Shown: one piece after another, positions 15,282 through 25,400 of the stretch | Numbering within the stretch: the stretch's first letter is position 1 | How the letters are laid out: every line of letters begins with the position of its first letter | Assembly (NCBI GenBank): GCA_023412275.1 | Contig: JAEYNY010000091.1 | Coordinates: 1 to 32,612 of the forward strand | Length of the DNA stretch: 32,612 nt | Source of the DNA: Bacillota bacterium | Lineage (GTDB): Bacteria > Bacillota > Clostridia > Acetivibrionales > DSM-1351 | Direction: 5' to 3' | Position numbers and translations under genes: made by a program | Notes under the pieces: model-generated | Seen by the model: only the letters and a program-made list of their open reading frames with translations | Told to the model about the DNA's origin: nothing | The model's database searches: none

Positions 15282-18200
15282 ATGTTTTTGCACAAAACGG
15301 GTAAAAAGTTAACGGCCTTGCTACTGGCAATGGCTGTTGTGTTGTCTGGGATTACGATAGTTGGAAATCCTACTGTAAAGAAAGACTATATAAAGTTTGG
15401 AAATGAAGTTAATGCGGCTACGGCAATGTATTACTACTCACAATATACTACCCATGTAGTGAATGGTGTACTTACCAAGTATAATTTGAACAAATCAGGT
15501 ATTCAGGCACCTGACGGGACATATCCAGATGATGGAGTGTATACCGATGGGTATTGGTATGTAAAGGGCAGTAAGGCGACTTTTGAAGAGAAATGGATAC
15601 AGAAGCCAAGTGCTCCCATAGCTTGCGAATATGCCAGTTCAGTAGTAATAGATAATAAAATTTATGTATTTGGTGGAGAAACTCAATCGGACAAACTTTC
15701 GAGTGATTTGTGGGTGTATGATTTGGAAACTAACACATGGAGACAAAAGGCTAATGGGCCTATTTATAGGCTGGGACAAACCGCTGTAAATATAAATGGC
15801 AAAATGTATGTATTTGGAGGAAGAGGCGGTGCCGGTGACTATTATCAGGACTTGTGGGAATACGACCCTACAACAGAAAAATGGACTAAAAAAGCAGATG
15901 CCCCAGGAGTTAGATTCCTTCATACGTCAGTCGTATTTAATGGTAAAATGTATGTATTTGGAGGTAGAACAAATGGTCTAGACAGTAATACGGTTTTGGA
16001 ATATGATCCTGCCACAAATAAATGGATACAAAAAACAACCATGCCATTCTCACGCTATGACCAATCAGCAGTGGTAATAGAAGGCAAAATATACTTATTT
16101 GGAGGATATGACTCAGATTATAATAATGACTTGTGGGAATATGACCCGACAGCTAATACCTGGCTAAGGAAAAAAGATGGTCCTACTAAATCATCTGAAT
16201 TAGGACGATCGGCAGTTTCACTATATGGAAAAATGTATAAATTCGGTGGATTTTCATTGGGATACGTTTTAAATAGTTTGTGGGAATATGATCCAAAAAC
16301 TGATAACTGGACCGAAAAAAAGTCAGGTGCAACAAGTCGGTTAGGCTATACATTAGCAGAAACAAATAATAAAATGTATATATTCGGAGGTTCCTATAGC
16401 GGAATTTATTATAGTGACTTATGGGAATACTCAATAAACTTTTATCCTGTTTTTGAAGCTGTAACTCCAAAGCAAAATGAAGTGTTTTCCGAGGCAGACA
16501 CAAATTTTGTCCCTCAAATTACTGTTTCTGATAAAAACAATGATACTTTAACATATAAATACTACTTAGATTCTGAAACAACCCCAAGGGATACAAAGTC
16601 CGTAAATAACACTACAGAAACAAAGCCGGTATCATTTAATCCAATTGACATGAGTTCACTTTCAGACGGGACTCACACAATAACCTATGAAGTTACCGAC
16701 GGCAGGACTACCGAGCCATTTACTCAGACGATTAATTTCCAAGTGGACAAGTCAGCTTCAACACTTGGAGAAATCACAAGTTCTTCAACAACAGATACAA
16801 TAACAATTACTGGGTCTGCCACAGATGGGATATCCGGGCTTGCTGTTGAACCTTACAGATACACTATCGGCTCTGAGGTATCTTCATGGATTGACTCCCA
16901 AACCTACACTTCCCAGAATAATTTGATACCAAATACTCAATATCCTACAAAGTTTGAAGCAAGGGATGCAAAGGGACACATTGCAACTAGTTTACAGAAT
17001 GTGTACACAAAAGCGACTGTCCCCAAACTTGAAGTAAATAAACAATCGTCTTACACCATTGATGTTGAAGCTACCGACAATAATTCGGATTCTACACAAT
17101 ATCAAATCAGTGTAAATAACGGCAGTCAGTATGTAACCCAAGAAGGAACTCTTACTTCTGCACCTGCTTGGATTACTCTTACAAACAAAAAGGTTACTGT
17201 TACGGGTTTATCTCCTGAGCAAACCTATACCTTTACTGCACAAGCAAGAAATGCAGAAAATATTGAAACTGTTGCAAGCTCTTCCGTGAGTGGGACAACC
17301 CTCATTGCACCTCCCGGTTCACCTGCAAATATTATTGCTACCGCAACAGATAAGACCATAACCGTCTCATGGGATGCTTCCGCTGGAGCTATAGGTTATG
17401 AGATTGAGGTCGATGGGATAGTTGCAAATACTGATACTGCCACTGTTTACACACATGTTGGTCTTAATCCCGGAACACCTCATACATACCGGATCAGGGC
17501 CAGAAATGCAGGAGGCCCCGGCAACTGGAGTGCACCAGTAACAAAATCCACACTACCAGCTTCGCCGGATATACCGGTTAACCTTAATACGGTGCCTTTG
17601 AGTACCTCCGTTACGGTTACCTGGAACAACGTCTCAGGGGCAACCGGATACGATATAGAGGTGGACGGAGTACTGGTTAACAATGGCCCAAATACAAATT
17701 ACATTCATAACAGTCTAACTCCGGGAACCCATCACTCATATCGGGTAAGAAGCATTAACCCGGGAGGAAAGAGTGAATGGAGTGGGTATGTGAATACTAC
17801 CACACTTCTTGATACAGTCCCTGTACCGGTAAATATTTCAGCAACTCCGGCTCTAAACAGTATAACTATTACCTGGGACAAGGTAAGCGGAGCATCAGGC
17901 TATGAGATATCAGTAGACGGAGCTGCATTTGACAATGGTACACGAACTACCTATACCCATAGCAGCCTTGCACCGGGAACACAACATGTTTACCGAGTAA
18001 GGGCAAAGAAGAGCGGGATAACAAGTGAATGGAGTGCCGCAATTGTTTCCGCTACACTTACAAATGAATTCGGAACACCTTCAAAATTAAAGGCAAATGC
18101 AGATAATACTTCAATCGTATTGTCATGGAATCAGGTTGCCGATGCAACCGGCTATGAAGTGGAAGTTGATGGTGTGGTTACCGACAACGGAGATGAAACC

Positions 18201-19403
18201 TCCTGTATACATAACGGATTACTGCCAAATACTACCCACACCTACAGAGCAAGGGCGAAAAGTGACACAGAGGTCAGTGAATGGACAGAACCATTGACAA
18301 TTAATACATTTTTACTCCAAACCCCTCAAGGTTTAGCAGCAACCTCAGAAGAAACCTCTATGACAATTAACTGGCAGCCGGTTGAGGGAGCAACAACCTA
18401 TGAACTGGATTTTGACGGTTCTGTTATAACAGGTATATCAGAAACAACATATTCAGCCGAAGGGTTAGACCCAAATTCACAACATGAGATAAAAGTCAGG
18501 GCGATTAGTGGAGATGGTACCAGCAACTGGAGCAATACCTTAATCAAGTCTACAAAATTTACTTCCGGCAATGTACCGAAAGTATCAGCTATAGCTAAAA
18601 AGACTTCAATATCAATAATGTGGAATAAAATTGATGGTGCTACATCCTATGATGTTGAAGCAGACGGAATAGTAACCTCAAATGTGAATGCAACGACATT
18701 TACGAGTAAAGGACTTCAGGCTGGGACAAAACATACCTACCGTGTAAGAGCCAATAACAGTTCCGGGGCAGGAGAATGGTGCAGTCTGTTTACTGTTTCA
18801 ACACTTCTCCAAGGACCGGCTATACCTTCAAATGTAGTATCCTCCTCTAACATGACATCCATACTTGTGAGTTGGGATAAGCTTGCAGGAGCAGAGGAAT
18901 ATGAAATTGAGGTTGATGGAACAATTATTGACAACGGTACAGGAACAAGCTATTTACATAAAGGACTTTCCCCCGATACAACCCATACCTACAAAGTCAG
19001 AGCCAGAAGTGTTTCAGGCTGTAGTGAATGGAGTACCCCGATGATATTAAAGACCCTGAATTCAGTACAGACGTATGACATTACTTCAGTTACAGGTGAA
19101 GAATTTGACCTGATTTTGTCCGGTTCAGACATTCAGGACTTAAACAAATATACATTTTCAATTCAGTACGATACTAACGATTTTGATTTAATAGACCTTT
19201 GTGGCTTCACTCCAAAGACAGACACACAGGAAGGAGATGTTTACGGCACTGATATTACCGTAAAACAGGTAGCTCCAGGAACAATTGTGTTTGTTAAGAA
19301 CGGCTCTGCACAGTCCTGGCAGGTATGGTCAGGTATTGTTAATAGTATAAGGCTCAGGGCAAAGCATGACGGCCCGGCCCAAATTACCTACACCATACAG
19401 TAA
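15282..19403 (+). CDS. Secreted kelch-propeller / fibronectin-III multidomain protein
   Basis: 1373 residues. A signal peptide lies at about 1-30 (KKLTALLLAMAVVLSGITIV). Six kelch repeats follow at about 105-385, each with a YVFGG-type strand and a DLWEYDP-type strand, enough for one six-bladed beta-propeller. Two divergent Ig/cadherin-like segments lie at about 390-590, then one divergent FN3 (about 590-675). Seven clear tandem FN3 modules of about 84 residues occupy 678-1260 and share GYEIEVDG and HTYRVRA strands. The last 110 residues (from about 1265) form a beta-rich domain vaguely like a cohesin or CBM (SIQYDTNDFDLIDL). No dockerin, LPXTG or SLH anchor is visible. ATG 15282 follows AAGGAGA. 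The gap to the giant RHS gene is only 24 bp, so the two are probably co-transcribed and may act together at the cell surface. Confidence 0.8.
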   Translation: MFLHKTGKKLTALLLAMAVVLSGITIVGNPTVKKDYIKFGNEVNAATAMYYYSQYTTHVVNGVLTKYNLNKSGIQAPDGTYPDDGVYTDGYWYVKGSKATFEEKWIQKPSAPIACEYASSVVIDNKIYVFGGETQSDKLSSDLWVYDLETNTWRQKANGPIYRLGQTAVNINGKMYVFGGRGGAGDYYQDLWEYDPTTEKWTKKADAPGVRFLHTSVVFNGKMYVFGGRTNGLDSNTVLEYDPATNKWIQKTTMPFSRYDQSAVVIEGKIYLFGGYDSDYNNDLWEYDPTANTWLRKKDGPTKSSELGRSAVSLYGKMYKFGGFSLGYVLNSLWEYDPKTDNWTEKKSGATSRLGYTLAETNNKMYIFGGSYSGIYYSDLWEYSINFYPVFEAVTPKQNEVFSEADTNFVPQITVSDKNNDTLTYKYYLDSETTPRDTKSVNNTTETKPVSFNPIDMSSLSDGTHTITYEVTDGRTTEPFTQTINFQVDKSASTLGEITSSSTTDTITITGSATDGISGLAVEPYRYTIGSEVSSWIDSQTYTSQNNLIPNTQYPTKFEARDAKGHIATSLQNVYTKATVPKLEVNKQSSYTIDVEATDNNSDSTQYQISVNNGSQYVTQEGTLTSAPAWITLTNKKVTVTGLSPEQTYTFTAQARNAENIETVASSSVSGTTLIAPPGSPANIIATATDKTITVSWDASAGAIGYEIEVDGIVANTDTATVYTHVGLNPGTPHTYRIRARNAGGPGNWSAPVTKSTLPASPDIPVNLNTVPLSTSVTVTWNNVSGATGYDIEVDGVLVNNGPNTNYIHNSLTPGTHHSYRVRSINPGGKSEWSGYVNTTTLLDTVPVPVNISATPALNSITITWDKVSGASGYEISVDGAAFDNGTRTTYTHSSLAPGTQHVYRVRAKKSGITSEWSAAIVSATLTNEFGTPSKLKANADNTSIVLSWNQVADATGYEVEVDGVVTDNGDETSCIHNGLLPNTTHTYRARAKSDTEVSEWTEPLTINTFLLQTPQGLAATSEETSMTINWQPVEGATTYELDFDGSVITGISETTYSAEGLDPNSQHEIKVRAISGDGTSNWSNTLIKSTKFTSGNVPKVSAIAKKTSISIMWNKIDGATSYDVEADGIVTSNVNATTFTSKGLQAGTKHTYRVRANNSSGAGEWCSLFTVSTLLQGPAIPSNVVSSSNMTSILVSWDKLAGAEEYEIEVDGTIIDNGTGTSYLHKGLSPDTTHTYKVRARSVSGCSEWSTPMILKTLNSVQTYDITSVTGEEFDLILSGSDIQDLNKYTFSIQYDTNDFDLIDLCGFTPKTDTQEGDVYGTDITVKQVAPGTIVFVKNGSAQSWQVWSGIVNSIRLRAKHDGPAQITYTIQ
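17311..19065 (+). repeat. Seven tandem fibronectin-III-coding repeats
   Basis: Seven units of about 250-265 bp in tandem. Each encodes a P-x-x-P opening, an ITVSWD-type strand, a GYEIEVDG strand, a HTYRVRA strand and an EWS strand. They have diverged at the DNA level, so this is an old duplication rather than an exact repeat array. Confidence 0.75.
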
Positions 19404-19427
19404 GGATAAAAAAGGGGAGATACATCA

Positions 19428-22400
19428 GTGAAAAAAATACAAATCGCAATATCCAGAATTCTTGTTATGGCCTTTTTCATAACAAATATACTTGTATATT
19501 TACCTTCATTAAGCTTTGCAGCAGGAAATGGTAATGAAAAAGCTGATAAAAAAACTGTTACTATGGTTCACCATGAAAAAACTGAAATTCTGGTTAAATA
19601 TAAAAGCAGTTCAAATCAAGAGAAGGTTAAGAATAACCTCAAAAAGAAAGTAAAGCTCAAAAAGCTGAATTTAAAAAAGAAATATGCAAAAAGCAAGATT
19701 GACCTACTGGAGATAGACACAAAGGATGATATATCCCAAGTAGTTGACGAGTTAAAAAAAGACCCTGATGTTTTGTATGCACAACCAAACTACAAACTCG
19801 ATATAATGTCTGCTCCGTCAGACCCGATGTTTGAACATCAATGGGGTCTTCAAAACAACGGTCAGGAAACAGAAGGGCAGCTGGGAAGAAACGGAGTGGA
19901 TATAAATGCACTAAATGCATGGAATCTTACTCAAGGCGCTTCCTCTGTTGTAGTAGGACTTTTGGATACGGGTGTTGACATCAGCCACAATGACTTAAAA
20001 GACAACATATTTGTAAATACAAAGGAAATTCCGGGCAACGGAGTAGACGATGACAACAACGGATACATAGATGATATTAACGGTTGGGACTTTGTAAATT
20101 CAGATAAAACCGTGTTTGATAATGCAACCTTAGACTTTCACGGAACACATGTTGCAGGAATAATTGCAGCAGAGGAAAACAGTGAGGGAATATGCGGTAT
20201 TGCACCAAAAGTAAAGGTATTGCCATTGAAATTCATTAACGGAAACTGGGGCTATACTTGTGATGCAATAGATGCAATAGAATACGCAATGAAAATGGGC
20301 GTCAAAATAATAAACTGCAGTTTTGGTGGTACCGATGACAATTTTGCACTGAAGGATACCATGGCAAATAGCGGCATACTGTTCATATGTGCTGCTGGAA
20401 ACAGGGGAGCGGACGTTGCAGTATCCCCGGTATATCCTGCGTGCTTTGACATTCCAAATGTGTTATCAGTTGCTTCCATAGACAGCAAAGGAGTACTTTC
20501 ACCATATTCAAGCTATGGCAACAAAATACATGTAGCGGCTCCGGGAGTGAATATTCTAAGTACTACACCCGGAAACACATATGATTATTTTACCGGAACA
20601 TCAGCAGCCGTTCCTTTTGTAACGGGCATTGCAGCACTTTTGCAAAGTTATGTGCCAAGCCTGACCATAACACAGATTTCACAGCGTATAAAAGATAACG
20701 TGGTATCCTGCACAAACATGAGTGGAAAGGTTTCCACAGGGGGAAGGGTAGATGCGTATGCCACCTTGACAAATACAAAACCGGAACCAGATACATACGA
20801 TGGCCCCGGAAATGACAACAGTACTGTTCCAGCAGGACAACAGGGAGGTAATATTGACACTTGGTACACCATGGATCAACTTGCGAAAATAAAAGAGAAG
20901 CTCCACTACGGGGAATCAGGTGTTAATCCCGCATCAGGAAACTTCTCGGTTACAGTAAACGACATGAGTGTTCCTGCACCTGGTTTTCAGGTAAACATAT
21001 CACGTACCTACAACTCCAGAAGTGATGTCAGCAAAGAATTTGGCAGAGGCTGGACCTTTGGTTTTACCGGGAAAGTCGAGGGTACGGAAGTTGTAGATGT
21101 CTCACTCCCAAACGGAAGCGTTGAGCGATTCAGGTTAAATGGTAATGGATACGAGCCAGAGGAATCCAGAAGTAAATTTGTAAAAAATGCTGACGGTACA
21201 TATACATTGACTACTCCGGATCAATATAAGTATACCTTTAATACCAACCGTTACCTTGTAAAAATGGAGGACAGAAACGGTAATTCCATAAATATAACTG
21301 TTGATGGCAGCGGAAAAATAACCAAAATAACCGACACTGTGGGCAGATCTTTTACTGTGACCTATGGAACAAACGGACTAATTCAAAAAATTACTGACCC
21401 GGAAAATAGGGCGGTAGTATATGAGTATGATTCTAATAACAGACTGTCAGTGGTTACAGACCCGATGGGCGGTAAAATGAGGTACTTTTACGATACATGG
21501 GGATATCTGAATCAGATACAAGACCATAATGAAAAAGTAGTTGAAAAAATCACATATAACCATGCGGAAGGCGAAAACCAGCACAAGGTATCAGAGGCAA
21601 CAGATTCTCTGGGAGATACAGTTAAATATGCCTATGACATGACAAATAAAAAAACTACCATTACCGATATAAATGGAAGGGTATCCTCCTATTGGTTTGA
21701 TTCCTCCTTCTACACTACCCGAGTGCAGGACCTTGACGGAAAATCCAGCTATACTGAATATTTCCAAAATGGAGGCAAAAACAAATATGGCGATGTAAAA
21801 TCTCAAACCGACCGTAATGGAAACAAAACTCAGTATGAGATTGATGATAGGGGTAATGTAACGAAGATTACAAATCCTGACGGAAGTACCCAACTAAAAG
21901 AATATGATGAAAAAAACAATGTAATCAAGGAAATAGATGGGTGCGGGAAAATAACCTACAATGTATACGATGAAAACAAGATAAACCTGATAAAGAAGGT
22001 ACAACCCCTTAACGGAACAGATATATACGACGGCACTAGTGATATAGGTTTTGCAATAACCTCCTACCAATATTATACCGGAGAAGAATCGGGTTCATCT
22101 GCAAAAGGACTATTAAAAAGTGAAACCGATGCGGAAGGCAATACTACCACATACACCTATAACACTTACGGTGATGTAAAAACCGTGTCTGACCCCGAAA
22201 CTGGCAAAGTTACAACTTATGAGTACAACCGGATAGGCTGGAAAACCGCACAAATAACACCTAAGGGCAACAGAACAGAATTTGCTTACGACAAAAACGG
22301 CCAGTTAATTAAAACTACAACAGTAAGCTCAAAAAATGAAACACAAAGAACCGTCTTTGATATTCTGGGAAGAAAAATACAAGAGATTAACCCAAACCAA

Positions 22401-25400
22401 TATGATAGTACAAAGGACGATTTAGAAGCCGATACATACGTTGACAATACGGCAGGAACAAGATACGAGTACTTTGACAGTGGTAAATTAAAGGAACAAA
22501 CCAATGCATTAGGGGATAAAACCAGCTACACTTACGATATATACGGAAACACTATTACCGAAACAAAACCCAACGGCGCGATTTACAGGTATGAGTATGA
22601 TGTACTGGACAGACCACTTAAAATTTACTTCAGAGATAATTCATCAGTGCCAGAAGTACTACTTATCCAATACAGTTATGCAGCTTTAGAGGACGGAAAA
22701 ACACAAAAAACTGAAACAAAATATTTGAATTCCAAAGACAAGGCTGTGACGGTTTACACCTATGACTATGCCGACAGGCTTGTAGAACAGCAGAATCCTG
22801 ACGGGACAAAGCAGAGGACAATATATAACGCAAACGGAACAATTAACAGACAGATTGCAGCCAATGGAAGCAGTACATACTTCAAATATGACGGACTTAA
22901 CAGATTGACAGAACAATGGGCTCCCTTAGAAGTATCAAACGGAAACACACTATACACTTACAACAAAACCGAATATGACAAGGCTGGAAGAAAATCTGCG
23001 GTTAAATCAGGCAAAGACAAGGTAACCCTGTGGTCAATACCTGAAAGCCTTGCAATAACGAACTACCAGTATTACAAAAACGGTAACGTCAGCCAGACAA
23101 GCGATTCTGAAGGAAGAAAGACAGAATACCTGTACGATGATGACGGAAATGTTATAAAAGAAAGTGTATATACCAATGCAACCAACAAGCTAGTAACGGA
23201 TTATACATACAATTACCTTGGAAAGCTTGAAAAAAAGGAGCAACATGTAAAAACGGGAGACCTGTATGGAAAAGACTTCGACGATACAACTGACACTGTA
23301 CTTACAACCTCCTACACCTATGACAAGAATGGTAATACAAAAACCGTGACAGCCCCCAACAAGGTAACCACCACCTTTGAATATGATGTATTGGACAGAC
23401 AACTGTCCCAAAGTGAACCCGGAGTGGACGAAAAAGGTGCAGTCGTTACAATAACCAATTCCACAACATATAGTTGGGACGGCAATCCCCTTACAAAAAC
23501 AGATGCAAAGGGCAGTACTACAAAGTATGAGTATAATCAAAGAGGATTATTGATTAAAGCAACAGATGCCCAAAAGGCCGTAATGGTGTATGATTACGAC
23601 CTGGCAGGAAGAAAGATAGCGGAAGTAACACCGAAAAACTACAATACCACAAAAAGCATTTACGATATGAACAGGATTGAATATGTCTACGATGCAATGG
23701 ATAGAGTCATAGCAAAAAAGGACATATATATAGACCCTGTTACAAGCCAGTGGGTAACCATATACACAAAAACCTGCAAATATGATAATTCAGGCAATCT
23801 CATAAAAGAACTCGATGCTGCGGGATATGACTCAGGAGTAGGAACAACACTGGAAGAAAAAATAAATTCAGGTTATGGTACAGAGTATACATACAATCTG
23901 GCAAACCTGATAATAACCTCAAAAGACCCGGTAGCAAAGGAATATGATCTTGCATTTACTTCCAGAAATGAATATGACGGATTGGCAAGAAAGATATCTG
24001 AAACCAATGCAAACAAAGTGGAAACCCGGTACACATACAACGATGCAGGGGATATACTTTCAGTAAGTTTGAAAAAAAATCCTTCGTCTGCACCAAAGGT
24101 AGTAAAGCATTCTACTTATGACCTTGCAGGCAGAATACTGGCACAGACTGACGGGAATGGCAATACCACTACATTTGAATATAACGCTCTGGGGAAAGTC
24201 AGAAAAACAGTTGCACCGGGAGACAGCACCATCCCGTCAATAATGGTCACAAGCCAGTACGACGAAATGGGACAACTGAAGCAACAACTAAACTCAATGG
24301 GAAAGGTTGACCTCTATACCTACGATAATCAGGGGAGACAGCTTTCCCATACAGAGAAAAAGTCCGATAATACCCAGGCCATAACTACATATTCAACCTA
24401 TGACTTAAATGGAAACAAATACTCGGAAACTGACGGGAATGGGAATGTAAAGACATATAACTATGACAGTTTAAACAGACTTCTAGCTGTTGAAACAACG
24501 GTAGATGGCAGGGAAAAAACAACTACTTGGACATACGATGCCAACGGAAACAAAACCACTGAAACCGACTGGCTTGGCAATACAAGCACCAATGTGTATG
24601 ATCCCTTAAACAGACTCATAGAAAAAAGAGATCCATACACTACAATACAGAAGTTAGAGTACAACAAAAATAGTAAACAGATAAAATCAACAGATGCATT
24701 GGGTAACGAAACCCGCTATATATATGACAAAAACAACAGACTCATTGCAACCATAGACCCGGAGGGCCATACAACAAGTCAGTCCTATGATGATGTTGGC
24801 AATATCATAGCCAAAACAAACGGCAGAAATATTACCACGACATATAGATTTGATGAATTCAACCGATTGACAGAGGTAATAAACCCAAAGTCGGAGAAAA
24901 CCACCTATACCTACGACTTGAACGGAAACAAGTTGACCCAGACCGACGCAAACGGAAACACAACCTCATATGAATACAACGCTGCAAATAAGGTTACCAG
25001 GAAAATAGATCAGGGTGGAAGAATCGGTACACCGGGGAAATATACATATCTGGATGCCAAAACAGAAAAGTACACCTATTTTGCAGACGGCAACATGGAG
25101 ACAAAGACCGACAGAAACGCAAAACAGACCGTATATTCCTATGACGTACATGGTAGACTTACCAGAAAAGCAATAGGAGAAGTAGCAATCAGCTATACCT
25201 ATGACAACAACGACAACCAGCTCACCATGACAGATAAAACAGGTACAACCACAAGAACCTACGACGAAGAAAACAGAGTAACAACCAAAAAAGCACCGGG
25301 CTTCGGTACAACAACCTATACCTATGATAATACTGAGGGCGAAGGCTTGTACTTTGAAACTACTGAGGATTTCAAGCACAACCTAACCAAAAAGGTATAT

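Noticed and set aside
15796..15981. Second + strand frame inside the kelch region
   Set aside because: An out-of-frame copy of the repeated kelch DNA; the main frame carries the canonical repeats.
17311..19065. FN3 repeat array read as a recent, exact tandem duplication
   Set aside because: The units share protein motifs but differ widely at the DNA level, so the duplication is old.
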